This document shows, one piece after another, positions 8,810 to 17,096 of a stretch of DNA of 64,000 nucleotides. Within the stretch, counting starts at the first letter, position 1; every line of letters starts with the position of its first letter. Source of the DNA: Vibrio mexicanus (GTDB lineage Bacteria; Pseudomonadota; Gammaproteobacteria; Enterobacterales; Vibrionaceae); contig NZ_JYJP01000127.1 in assembly GCF_001012815.1 (NCBI RefSeq), forward strand, positions 1 to 64,000. Reading direction: 5' to 3'. The translations under genes and the position numbers were made by a program. The notes under the pieces were generated by a model. It was given only the letters and a program-made list of their open reading frames with translations. It searched no databases and was not told the DNA's origin.

Positions 8810-9673
8810 ATGAGTATCCGTCAAGTTGTCATCATTTTAGGTAAGCGATTGCAAAACAATGTCCTGACATTAGAGGGTAAAACTCGCGTCGATGGACTGG
8901 TCAGTTTTCTTCAACACACGTCATTGAAGGTGGATGAAACGGCTTTGATGTTTTGTGGCGGTATCACTGATGATAATACTCGCTCAGAGGCAAGAGTGAT
9001 GTATGACGACTATTTAGAGCGTTTGATAGAGTGTGAGGCAACGAGTGAACTAGGTTTCCCAGAAAGTCATATCATCCTAGAAGAACAATCCACCAATACA
9101 GTTCAGAACATTCAAAATGGCGCGAAAATGCTGGTGTCTAGCGGCCTTATTGCAAAGGGCGGCGAGCTTGATGTTATTTTCGTCTCTAACGATTACCATC
9201 TCAAACGCATCTTTGAGATTCAAATCTTATTGGACGAGCAGGGGCTGTTGAGGCTGTTGCAGACGCGGTGCCAGCAAGAGGGTGTAACCGTCAACATTTC
9301 TCTAGATACAGAAGATCACGTACTGATTCCGTATCCACACCACGGATTAAAAGCGAACTTGTTTTTGTTGATGGATGAGCTAACAACATATCGAGTCTAT
9401 CTTGAAGGCGTTTGCGCCCAAGTGTTTGAACGCCCTTTGTCTGATGTGATCGTTGAGCCTCAACGTCGAGCATTGAGCGCGATTGAACAAGCTCGCGAAG
9501 ATATTCAAGTATGCCCAAAATTTGAGTGGTTGTATAAAGACTTAGAGATGCTAGAACAGTGCGTCATCGAATCAGATGAAAACCAGCCTTTGACAGTGAT
9601 TCGTAAACAGTTAGCGCGACTTCACCCGCTACTAACTCAGCTTAATCGCAAGCTTGATCCTGAGACTCAGTGA
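8810..9673 (+). CDS. YdcF/SanA-like DUF218 protein
   Basis: A 287-residue protein with the DUF218 core: RQVVIILGKRLQNNVLTLEGK at the start, then 'LMFCGGITDDNTRSEARVM' and 'ILEEQSTNTVQNIQNGAKML', then 'DVIFVSNDYHLKR'. The Asn-Thr-x-x-N segment and the SNDYHLKR segment are the conserved pocket of the ElyC/SanA/YdcF group. No signal peptide is visible, unlike SanA and ElyC, so it is probably cytosolic as YdcF is. The about 90-residue C-terminal helical extension is of unknown role. The ribosome site is weak and embedded in the repeat array before it. Confidence 0.75.
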   Translation: MSIRQVVIILGKRLQNNVLTLEGKTRVDGLVSFLQHTSLKVDETALMFCGGITDDNTRSEARVMYDDYLERLIECEATSELGFPESHIILEEQSTNTVQNIQNGAKMLVSSGLIAKGGELDVIFVSNDYHLKRIFEIQILLDEQGLLRLLQTRCQQEGVTVNISLDTEDHVLIPYPHHGLKANLFLLMDELTTYRVYLEGVCAQVFERPLSDVIVEPQRRALSAIEQAREDIQVCPKFEWLYKDLEMLEQCVIESDENQPLTVIRKQLARLHPLLTQLNRKLDPETQ

Positions 9674-9703
9674 GCCGCCCAAGACCCCAAACCGCATACT
9701 AAA

Positions 9704-9726
9704 AAAGGGGCCTAAGCCCCTTATTG
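9704..9726. terminator. Bidirectional rho-independent terminator
   Basis: AAGGGGC-CTAA-GCCCCTT, with an A-tract before and a T-rich stretch after, lies between the convergent DUF218 and DUF333 genes. Confidence 0.7.
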
Positions 9727-9756
9727 ATGTATTACTTGTGAACAGTTAAAGCGATA

Positions 9757-10020
9757 CTATTCTGCTTCTTTGTTCTCATGATGTGCGCGGTAGTACTCCC
9801 ATTGCTCAACGCGTTCTTTTTCACCTTCTCCGTCTTCGGTCACGCAGTAAGTCATACGTCGGTCGTTCATTGTATCCATCTCTAGCTCACCGCCTTGTTG
9901 CACACAAAAGACAGAAGCAGGGTTTGTTAACGATGTGTATTCGCGAGAATCTTCACCGTCACTTACACAGCCAGCAAGCGCTGCGGCACCCAAAATAGCC
10001 AATAGATAGGTTTTTTTCAT
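9757..10020 (-). CDS. Small lipoprotein, DUF333 (putative 'hemolysin'-type)
   Basis: An 87-residue precursor with a lipoprotein signal: MKKTYLLAILGAAALAGC, where the Cys is the lipidation site. The mature part carries NPASVFCVQQGG and a second Cys in MTYCVTEDGE, followed by EQWEYYRAHH; this is the DUF333 pattern, with two cysteines that could form a disulfide. A GGAG lies ten bases before the start at 10020, so the extra seven residues upstream are not used. The function of the family is not established despite its 'hemolysin' label. Confidence 0.8.
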   Translation of the reverse strand: MKKTYLLAILGAAALAGCVSDGEDSREYTSLTNPASVFCVQQGGELEMDTMNDRRMTYCVTEDGEGEKERVEQWEYYRAHHENKEAE

Positions 10021-10192
10021 TTTTTTCTCCAAGAAACTCAATGAGTAGCATAGGGGAAGTATAGATGATGTCTCAAAACTATTGTTCTAAGTTTGTCAAA
10101 AAATGGCGAGTGTCTAAAATAAAATCAATAGGATATTCTAAATGTAATGCCCTCTCCGATGGACATGAACCGCAAGCTAAAAAGGAATTTAA

Positions 10193-11125
10193 ATGTCTAA
10201 CCAGCAATATAGACTCGTCACTCGCAGCGACTTCGATGGCCTTGTATGTGCAGTGCTACTCAAGCAACTCGATTTAATCAATGATATTAAATTTGTTCAT
10301 CCTAAAGACATGCAAGATGGCATTGTTGAAATTACCTCCAATGATATTGTCACCAACCTGCCCTATGTTGAGCAAGCGCACCTCATTTTTGATCACCATT
10401 TGTCGGAAATGATCCGCAACCAAGGTGAGCGTAAAAACCACATCCTAGATCCAAATGCACCGTCAGCGGCTAGGGTAGTGTGGGAGCATTATGGTGGAAC
10501 CGCTGTTTTTCCAGAGCGTTGGCTTGGCATGATGGAAGCGGTCGACAAAGGGGATTCTGCGCAGTTTTCTCGCGATGAAGTGCTTGATTCCACCGGTTGG
10601 AACTTGTTGAACTTTTTGATGGATGCGCGAACGGGCTTAGGCCGTTTCAGAGAGTTTCGAATCTCAAACTACAACCTGATGATGGATTTGATTGATTACT
10701 GTAAGAATCACACCATCGAAGAGATCTTAGCTCTTCCGGATGTACAGGAAAGAATTACCCTGTATCGTGAACATGAAACTCAGTTTAAAGAGCAGATCCA
10801 ACGCTGTGCGACACTTCATGACAATTTGGTTTTACTCGATTTGACTGGTGAAGAAACTATTTACGCAGGCAACCGCTTCATTATTTATGCGTTGTTCCCA
10901 CAGTGTAATATTTCAATCCATAAGATGTGGGGCTTCCAAAAACAAAACATTGTGTTCGCAACGGGTAAATCGATCTTCGACCGAAGCTCAAAAACCAATG
11001 TAGGTGAGTTGATGCTTAAATATGGTGGTGGCGGCCATATGGCCGCAGGTACTTGCCAAGTAGCGATCGATAAAGCGAGCCAAGTACAGCAAGAGTTGAT
11101 AGCAAGCATTACCGCAGACGGTTAA
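10193..11125 (+). CDS. DHH/DHHA1-family phosphoesterase
   Basis: A 310-residue protein. The N-terminal DHH domain has RSDFDGLVCAVLLK (first metal-binding Asp residues) and LIFDHHLSE (the DHH motif). The C-terminal DHHA1 domain has the glycine-rich nucleic acid or phosphate-binding loop YGGGGHMAAGTCQ. Relatives include exopolyphosphatase-like and NrnA-type enzymes that cleave phosphoanhydride or short oligonucleotides with Mn2+. The substrate cannot be assigned. AAGGA ten bases upstream supports the start, and a strong terminator follows. Confidence 0.85.
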   Translation: MSNQQYRLVTRSDFDGLVCAVLLKQLDLINDIKFVHPKDMQDGIVEITSNDIVTNLPYVEQAHLIFDHHLSEMIRNQGERKNHILDPNAPSAARVVWEHYGGTAVFPERWLGMMEAVDKGDSAQFSRDEVLDSTGWNLLNFLMDARTGLGRFREFRISNYNLMMDLIDYCKNHTIEEILALPDVQERITLYREHETQFKEQIQRCATLHDNLVLLDLTGEETIYAGNRFIIYALFPQCNISIHKMWGFQKQNIVFATGKSIFDRSSKTNVGELMLKYGGGGHMAAGTCQVAIDKASQVQQELIASITADG

Positions 11126-11157
11126 TCCAAGCGCGATTAACTGCTACGAACATAAGC

Positions 11158-11188
11158 AAAGCCCTCGATAAATATCGAGGGCTTTTTA
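11158..11188 (+). terminator. Rho-independent terminator of the DHH gene
   Basis: The stem GCCCTCGAT-AAAT-ATCGAGGGC (11161-11182) is perfect over nine base pairs and is followed by TTTTT. Confidence 0.85.
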
Positions 11189-11219
11189 GTGGTTCACATG
11201 ACTAATTAGTGTATGAGGC

Positions 11220-12236
11220 CTAAAGTGGCATCACTCGGTTACGACCTAGGTTCTTCGCTTCATACAGCAAGTCATCGGTTCGTTGAATCAGCTCTTCAGC
11301 ACTTTCTTCTTGATTGAATTCACACACACCAAATGATGCCGTGATGTTGCCGACTTGGGCACCCGTACGGCGGTCTTTAATTGATAGCTTTTCTACGCCA
11401 CGTCGTAAGGTGTCGGCAAACTGTCTTGCTATACGCAACGACTTGTTAGGCACAATCAAAGCGAATTCTTCACCACCAAAACGATAGGCTGTAATGCCTT
11501 CTCGACAGCTCGTTTGAAGACGCTTGGCGATGCTCTTGATAACAGTATCACCAAACAAATGGCCATAAGTATCATTGAATGATTTGAAGTGGTCGATATC
11601 AAGAAGAATCAACGAGAGCTTCTGCCCCGATTCACACAAGGTGGTTAAGTCGTTATTAAATGAGCGTCGATTATAAAGGCTAGATAAACTGTCGAACAAC
11701 GCATCTTTTTGTACTTCAGCCAGTTGAGACTTCAAGCGGCTGATTTCCTCGCTGGCATTGTTGAGCTGGCTATTTAAGTAACGCGTGGAGTGGCGAATAT
11801 CGCGTGATTCTGCCACAAGCTTGCGAACAACTGTCATCACTTCTTCTAATGACATGCTCTCGCCATCAACGCGTTCAAGGTCAGCAAAGCTTTTGTCGAT
11901 GACCTCTGAAAATTGAGAGGTGTCAGTGAGCGTGTCTGACATGGAGCTGGCCACTTCAGTGACCAAAATTTCCATATTGGCTTTGAGCTGGCTTAGATTA
12001 GTTTCAGCTTGGCTAGCAACAAATTCGTTGTAAAGGGTTTCATTCGTGGCTGGTGGGCAAACACCAAAGTTTTCAAGAACAGCATCCATCTCACGGTTCA
12101 ACTTAGGAATCGCTTGGTCGACGTATGTATACCACAGTGCGTAGTTTGCCGGTGTCGCCGCGACATGATTTTTCATCATCAGCGGGACCGCTTTTCTAAG
12201 GTTGGAGGTAGATTTCTTAAAATCGTCGTCTTTCAT
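11220..12236 (-). CDS. Diguanylate cyclase (GGDEF domain), no inhibitory site
   Basis: A 338-residue soluble protein. The N-terminal about 95 residues contain the ATPANYALWYTYV segment common to a Vibrio/Pseudomonas group of GGDEF proteins. A predicted coiled coil (about 130-180) leads into the GGDEF domain with FDSLSSLYNRRSFNNDL, LLDIDHFKSFNDTYGH and the active loop GGEEF at 254-258, so c-di-GMP synthesis is expected. The allosteric RxxD site would lie at 245-248 but reads R-E-G-I, so product inhibition through the primary site is probably lost. No membrane segment is seen. Confidence 0.92.
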   Translation of the reverse strand: MKDDDFKKSTSNLRKAVPLMMKNHVAATPANYALWYTYVDQAIPKLNREMDAVLENFGVCPPATNETLYNEFVASQAETNLSQLKANMEILVTEVASSMSDTLTDTSQFSEVIDKSFADLERVDGESMSLEEVMTVVRKLVAESRDIRHSTRYLNSQLNNASEEISRLKSQLAEVQKDALFDSLSSLYNRRSFNNDLTTLCESGQKLSLILLDIDHFKSFNDTYGHLFGDTVIKSIAKRLQTSCREGITAYRFGGEEFALIVPNKSLRIARQFADTLRRGVEKLSIKDRRTGAQVGNITASFGVCEFNQEESAEELIQRTDDLLYEAKNLGRNRVMPL

Positions 12237-12459
12237 TACTATACAAAGGCTTTGATATAAGTGTTTCGAATACTATTAGATTAGCGGATATCACTAATTG
12301 ATGCCTCAAATATCGACAAATTTCTTAAGAAAAGCTAACTTTTCCTTCAGAGATTGATGAAATTTAATCCTTTGATTTCATGAAGTTTGTTATTCATGGA
12401 ATCTATCTATTCAGTTTGAGATTCATCAACAAGAAACCTTTCGAATAGCGAGCCAAGTT

Positions 12460-12891
12460 ATGAAAAGTGAACAGATCCTCCAACAGCTTTTTTTAAGAGA
12501 AACCCAAGGTGTGCCCATTCTCGACTATACAGAGCTGTCAAAAGCCACAATTGATGAAGATACTTTCACCGTATGGCAAAAACAGAAAGGGGAGTTTATA
12601 AGTCAGGATGTGAGCGCATCGCACTGGATTAAAACGTGTACTGGTGGCTATGTAACAGAAGTCATCTTTCATCAAGATGGGCGATTGGAAGAGTACACCT
12701 TGTTTGAACGCCTAAAAACAGTGGGTAGTTGGCGAATCGAGTCAGGCTTTTTAGCGATTGAGATTCATAAAGGTGACAACACTTACACGTTTTACGTGGT
12801 GAAAAACAGCGAGCTCAACATTCATTCTGCTATCGAATACAAAAATGGTGAGCTGCATTCCTATCTAAAGCTTGCGCCTATAAAACCCTAG
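12460..12891 (+). CDS. Conserved hypothetical protein, 143 aa
   Basis: I do not recognise a family. The protein is soluble, has no signal peptide, and is rich in beta-prone segments with aromatics: HWIKTCTGGYVTEVIFHQDG, GSWRIESGFLAIEIHKGDNT, TYTFYVV. This is reminiscent of a lipocalin-like or SnoaL-size single-domain fold, but that is only an impression. It is transcribed alone between the divergent GGDEF gene and a terminator at 12971. Confidence 0.7.
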   Translation: MKSEQILQQLFLRETQGVPILDYTELSKATIDEDTFTVWQKQKGEFISQDVSASHWIKTCTGGYVTEVIFHQDGRLEEYTLFERLKTVGSWRIESGFLAIEIHKGDNTYTFYVVKNSELNIHSAIEYKNGELHSYLKLAPIKP

Positions 12892-12969
12892 GGCTGAAAA
12901 ATCGGTCACATAACAGTTTGTTGCTTTACCTCTTTACTGTTAACTAATAGCGACCGACTTCAAATCATA

Positions 12970-12999
12970 CAAAAGCAGTCATTTATTGACTGCTTTTTT
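12970..12999. terminator. Rho-independent terminator
   Basis: AAAAGCAGTCA-TTTA-TTGACTGCTTTTTT forms an eleven-base-pair stem with a T-run on the plus strand and an A-tract on the left, so it could act in both directions. Confidence 0.85.
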
Positions 13000-13232
13000 C
13001 ATGGACTTAACTCAGGTATTGCCCCTGTTCTTAAACTTGACACTTTCATGAATCTCACGTTCAACCTTAACAAGTCGCCTATAATTAAGGCAGATAACCA
13101 AAGATATTCGGCTTTTCTAGTGATGTAAGTCATGTTTCTTACTGACTTGCTCAATTTGTTTTGCAATTTTAAAAAATGCACAGTATTCCTCATCTTAATT
13201 GATCATACAATAATATCTAAAGAGGGTTAAAC

Positions 13233-14110
13233 ATGACTAAACCAGTTATCGGTTTCATCGGTCTTGGCCTTATGGGCGGCAACATGGTTGAGAACCTTCA
13301 AAACCGCGGATACGAACTAAACGTAATGGATCTAAATGCAGACGCAGTTGCAGCATGTGTTGCTCGCGGTGCGAAAGCTCCAGCTACAGCTAAGGAATTG
13401 GCGGAAAACTCTGATATCGTAATGCTATGTCTAACAACGTCTGAAGTTGTTGAGAAAACTGTTTACGGTGAGGAAGGTATCCTTGCAGGTATTAAAGAAG
13501 GCGCAACGCTAATCGACTTCGGTACTTCTATCCCAGCGTCTACTAAGAAAATCGGTGCTGCTCTTGCTGAGAAAGGCGCGGGCATGATCGACGCTCCACT
13601 AGGTCGTACTCCTGCTCACGCTAAAGATGGTCTACTAAACATCATGGCAGCGGGCGACATCGAAACGTTCAACAAAGTTAAGCCAGTTCTAGACGAGCAA
13701 GGCGAAAACGTATTCCACCTAGGTGCACTAGGCTCAGGTCACGTAACTAAGCTTGTGAACAACTTCATGGGTATGACAACAGTTGCGACTATGTCTCAAG
13801 CATTCGCAGTTGCTAAGCGTGCGGGTGTTGATGGCCAACAACTGTTCGACATCATGTCTGCAGGTCCATCTAACTCTCCGTTCATGCAGTTCTGTAAGTT
13901 CTACGCAGTAGACGGCGAAGAGAAACTAGGTTTCTCTGTTGCAAACGCAAACAAGACCTTGGTTACTTCCATGCTCTTTGTGAAGAGCTAGACACTGAGT
14001 CTCTAATCGCTGAAGGTACTTCTAAGAGCCTACAAGCAGCAGTTGATGCTGGCATGGGTCAAAACGACGTACCAGTGATCTTCGATTACTTCACCAAGCT
14101 TGAAAAGTAA
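13233..14110 (+). pseudogene. Beta-hydroxyacid dehydrogenase (3-hydroxyisobutyrate dehydrogenase family), frameshifted; possible DEH reductase
   Basis: The frame runs normally from GFIGLGLMGGNMVENLQNRG (Rossmann dinucleotide motif) through DAPLGRTPAHAKDG and the catalytic-Lys segment GHVTKLVNNFMG, and then stops at 13991. One missing A at 13953-13954 (AACAAGACC where AACAAAGACC is expected) restores GYFHALCEELDTESLIAEG... to the TAA at 14110, giving 292 residues, the family norm. The codon bias suggests high expression. Homologous reductases in Vibrio alginate loci reduce 4-deoxy-L-erythro-5-hexoseulose uronate; that role is inferred from the alginate lyase 3 kb away. The break may be a sequencing error. 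Confidence 0.85.
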
Positions 14111-14150
14111 ATGCTTGAAAAGTAATCGCTAGAAAATAATCGATTGAAAA
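14096..14150. repeat. 15-bp repeats spanning the gene's stop codon
   Basis: CTTGAAAAGTAAATG, CTTGAAAAGTAATCG, CTAGAAAATAATCG and a partial ATTGAAAAG follow each other from the last codons (Leu-Glu-Lys-stop) into the terminator. The period is 15 bases and the copies stay in the same reading phase, so the stop codon is duplicated. It looks like tandem duplication of the gene end. Confidence 0.6.
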
Positions 14151-14185
14151 GCCCCGTTGGCATAGCTTACGGGGCTTTTTGTTTT
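14146..14185 (+). terminator. Rho-independent terminator
   Basis: AAAAGCCCCGT-TGGCATAGCTT-ACGGGGCTTTTTGTTTT: a nine-base-pair GC-rich stem with a T-run, closing the dehydrogenase transcript. Confidence 0.85.
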
Positions 14186-14369
14186 CCATTAAAGTGATGA
14201 AATCGCACTTTATTTACCAACAAATTGATCTCACTCAGCGATACTGTCATCAGTGGCCTAGCGCCTATTTTCAACAAAATACGCAAACGTTAAAATCCGC
14301 GCAGTTTAATGCCCAAGCGACCACAAGAAGCTTGGTTATATTTTGGCACATTTTAGGAAAAGGCTTCTG

Positions 14370-15443
14370 ATGACTACACCAACTCAGTTCGAACTCTATG
14401 ACATTCTCAAAACTTATGAGGACAACTATCAAAACGGCCCGTTCTTTGATGCTAAGATTCCCGCGCGTCCCGCAGTAAAACAGACGCACAAAATTTTCGA
14501 TTTCGACGTAAACTCTCGCCTTGGTGTTCCTGCTGGTCCGCTTCTAAACAGCCACTGGTGTGATGTATACGCGCAGCTAGGCTTTGATATTCCAGTTTAT
14601 AAAACGGTACGAAGCGTTGAGCGTGCTTGCCATCCAGCACCAAACTGTATTTTCCTAGATACAGATAAGCAGTTTACTAATAGTGAGATCAACACCGAGA
14701 TTCAACCAGGTTTACGCCCTCAATTGGATGAGCAAATCACTATCACTAACTCATTCGGTGTTCCGTCATTAGCCCCTTCTGTTTGGATGAAAGACATCGA
14801 AGAAGGCAACCGTAAGATGGGTAAAAACCAGCTTATGATCGTTTCGGTAAACGGTACGCCCGGTTTAGCAGAGCGCGACTTAGTTGAAGATTACGGCTAT
14901 GTATCGGCAATGGCGAAAGAAGCAGGCTCCAAAGTCATCGAAGTAAACTACTCTTGTCCTAACCTTGGCGGCAGCAAAGAGGGTGCGCTTTTCTCAGACC
15001 CAGAAAACTCTGCTCTCGTTTCGAAGAAGATTCGTGAGTCGATTGGCGACACACCGCTACTCATCAAATTGGGTTGGATGCCAGCAGAACAGTTAGAAAA
15101 AGTAATTGAAGCTAATCGCCCATTCGTCGACGGCTTTGCGGCAATTAACACGATTCCACGTCAAGTTATCACTCCAGACGGCAAGGCTGCACTTCCGGGC
15201 GAAGGTCGTCTATCGAGTGGTACTTGTGGCTACGCGATTGGTAACCTTGCAGAAGAAGTGACGCAAAATCTGATTGATCTGCGTACCAAATGGAAAGACG
15301 ATTTCGTCATTTGTTCGGTTGGCGGCATGATGAACGCTGAGGATCTTCACCGCCGTTTGGATATGGGTGCAGACATGGTAATGAGCGCGACAGCGGCAAT
15401 GTGGGACCCATACCTAGCGCAGAAATTCCACGAATATAAGTAA
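14370..15443 (+). CDS. Dihydroorotate dehydrogenase-like FMN enzyme
   Basis: A 357-residue TIM-barrel protein. Family features are LGVPAGPLLNSHWCDVYAQLG (phosphate/FMN loop), VIEVNYSCPNLGG (the SCPN segment of class 1 DHODs and dihydropyrimidine dehydrogenases), PLLIKLGW and VGGMMNAEDLHRRLDMGADM near the C-terminus. The usual base of class 1 enzymes, a Cys, may be represented by the LSSGTCGYAIG region, but I cannot place it confidently. The start at 14370 is supported by AGGAAAAGG upstream. A paralogue rather than the sole pyrD is likely, so the substrate is uncertain. Confidence 0.8.
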   Translation: MTTPTQFELYDILKTYEDNYQNGPFFDAKIPARPAVKQTHKIFDFDVNSRLGVPAGPLLNSHWCDVYAQLGFDIPVYKTVRSVERACHPAPNCIFLDTDKQFTNSEINTEIQPGLRPQLDEQITITNSFGVPSLAPSVWMKDIEEGNRKMGKNQLMIVSVNGTPGLAERDLVEDYGYVSAMAKEAGSKVIEVNYSCPNLGGSKEGALFSDPENSALVSKKIRESIGDTPLLIKLGWMPAEQLEKVIEANRPFVDGFAAINTIPRQVITPDGKAALPGEGRLSSGTCGYAIGNLAEEVTQNLIDLRTKWKDDFVICSVGGMMNAEDLHRRLDMGADMVMSATAAMWDPYLAQKFHEYK

Positions 15444-15463
15444 TCGGATTAGTATTTAATGAC

Positions 15464-15499
15464 AAAGACCCCACCAGTGAATCTAGTGGGGTCTTTTTT
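15464..15499 (+). terminator. Rho-independent terminator of the DHOD-like gene
   Basis: AAAGACCCCAC at 15465-15475 pairs with GTGGGGTCTTT and runs into TTTTTT. Confidence 0.88.
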
Positions 15500-15634
15500 G
15501 TCCTTTAGCGTGATTAAGATTATATGCTTGATAGCACGATGAAATATTAGATTTTTTTGCTGGGAACTTAATGCGCGTTTATGCGGCTGACTGGAAAAAT
15601 GATTAAATACTGAGCCCTAATCTCTATTAGGGGC

Positions 15635-16534
15635 TCAGTAGTTCTCATTAAACATTAACCCGCAAGATTGAACGAGGTGGTCAATGAAATAGCGGACTCG
15701 CAGTGGCGTGTAGTCGGATTGTTTGTAGATAGCGTACATTGGTAGCGACATGCCGTTGTAGTCATCGAGTATGGTGGATAGGCGATTGTTCTTAATCTCA
15801 TCTTCGACCATCCAACTGGGTAATGCGGCCACTCCAAGCCCCTTTATGCACAAACTCAACAAAGTATCGGCATTGTTGCTGCTAATACGACTCTTAACTT
15901 TTTGCTTGGTGATCTCATTGTCTATTTTGAAGAACAAATGTTGCGTGTCGGACAGAGCGTAAAGCAAGCACTGATGCGCTTCTAGGTCGTTTGGATGAGA
16001 AGGAGTGCCAAACTTGGCAAGATAGCTTGGGGAGGCAACGGTCAGGGCTTTGTTTTCAAATAGGTAGCGAGCCTTGAGTTGCGAGTCTTCAAGTTTATGT
16101 GCTCTTATTGCGATATCGATGTCGTCTGCAACTAAGTCGGAAATTTTATCACTGAGCGTCAGGTTAAGGCTGATTAATGGGTATTGTTGATTAAAGCTCG
16201 CTACGATTTCAGGCAACAATCTTTGGCCGAAGGCGATTGGAGCCGAGACATTCAGTCTCCCGCTTAGTGTTTGTTGTTCATCTAATAAATCGCCTTCAAT
16301 GTTATCAAGTTCGGCCAGAAACTTAAGAGAGAATTCGAAGTATCGTCGGCCTGCGTCAGTCAGTTCTTGTTTGCGGCTGGTTCGATAAAGCAGAGGAACA
16401 CCAAGGTTTTGTTCAAGGGCAGCTATTTTCTTACTCACTGAACTTTGCGTTGTATTGCTTTCCACTGCAGCAGCAGTAAAGCCTCCTAGTTGAACGCTTC
16501 TCACAAACAAACGCATCGCACCAATCTTGTCCAT
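15635..16534 (-). CDS. LysR-family transcriptional regulator
   Basis: A 299-residue LysR protein. The N-terminal winged helix-turn-helix includes LFVRSVQLGGFTAAAVESNTTQSSVSKKIAALEQNLGV, followed by RTSRKQELTDAGRRYFE, the pattern of the large LysR subgroup that controls a divergent gene. The remaining about 200 residues are the periplasmic-binding-like effector domain (RLNVSAPIAFGQRLLPEIVA). It is divergent from the DoxX-like gene at 16667 with 132 bases between starts, so it probably controls that gene. Confidence 0.93.
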   Translation of the reverse strand: MDKIGAMRLFVRSVQLGGFTAAAVESNTTQSSVSKKIAALEQNLGVPLLYRTSRKQELTDAGRRYFEFSLKFLAELDNIEGDLLDEQQTLSGRLNVSAPIAFGQRLLPEIVASFNQQYPLISLNLTLSDKISDLVADDIDIAIRAHKLEDSQLKARYLFENKALTVASPSYLAKFGTPSHPNDLEAHQCLLYALSDTQHLFFKIDNEITKQKVKSRISSNNADTLLSLCIKGLGVAALPSWMVEDEIKNNRLSTILDDYNGMSLPMYAIYKQSDYTPLRVRYFIDHLVQSCGLMFNENY

Positions 16535-16666
16535 ATCGCCAACCTATACATGTCATTATCTATTCCAAAATGGATTAGGTAGTAGTCATTATAGGTTGTA
16601 TATCGTAGTCATTGGAATAGTTATAGTGTGGACATGTTTCAAGCAACACATATTTTGGAGCGCATT

Positions 16667-17044
16667 ATGTCTCACTTAACACCGATCTTAACCGTTATTC
16701 TTATCCTGTTTTTTACCTTCGCAAGTTCAATTAAGTTGTTGGGCTGGCAAAAGTACATTTTTGATACTCAATTAGCGTTCTTTGAAAAGTATGGATTGAA
16801 CCGTCGCATGATGGGGCTGGTTGGAGTAATTGAACTATCGGCGTCACTGCTATTGATCCTAGCATTGAGCGGCAGTAACTTTAACCTTGCGAAAGAGATG
16901 GGTGCGTCTTTGATTCTGGTGACATCGATAGGCGCGATCTTCTTTCACTTACGTTTCGACACATGGCGAGATGCAGTACCCGCTATTGTGACAGGTATTA
17001 TGTCGGGTTTGGTTTTAATTCAGTCGCTTGTATTGTTGTGGTAA
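16667..17044 (+). CDS. DoxX-like inner-membrane protein
   Basis: A 125-residue protein with four hydrophobic segments and the DoxX-type pattern FTFASSIKLLGWQ...FEKYGLNRRMMGLVGVIELSASLLL. GGAG at 16657-16660 selects the ATG at 16667 over one at 16628. DoxX-family members are small membrane proteins linked loosely to redox or quinone processes; the role here is unknown. Paired with the divergent LysR gene. Confidence 0.82.
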   Translation: MSHLTPILTVILILFFTFASSIKLLGWQKYIFDTQLAFFEKYGLNRRMMGLVGVIELSASLLLILALSGSNFNLAKEMGASLILVTSIGAIFFHLRFDTWRDAVPAIVTGIMSGLVLIQSLVLLW

Positions 17045-17053
17045 GGCTAATAA

Positions 17054-17082
17054 AGGTTCTCCGGTGAGTTGCCAGAGAACCT
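17054..17082. terminator. Possible terminator hairpin between convergent genes
   Basis: AGGTTCTC and GAGAACCT form an interrupted stem between the DoxX and PL6 genes. There is no clear T-run, so termination strength is doubtful. Confidence 0.4.
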
Positions 17083-17096
17083 CAGTGCGGCCTTGA

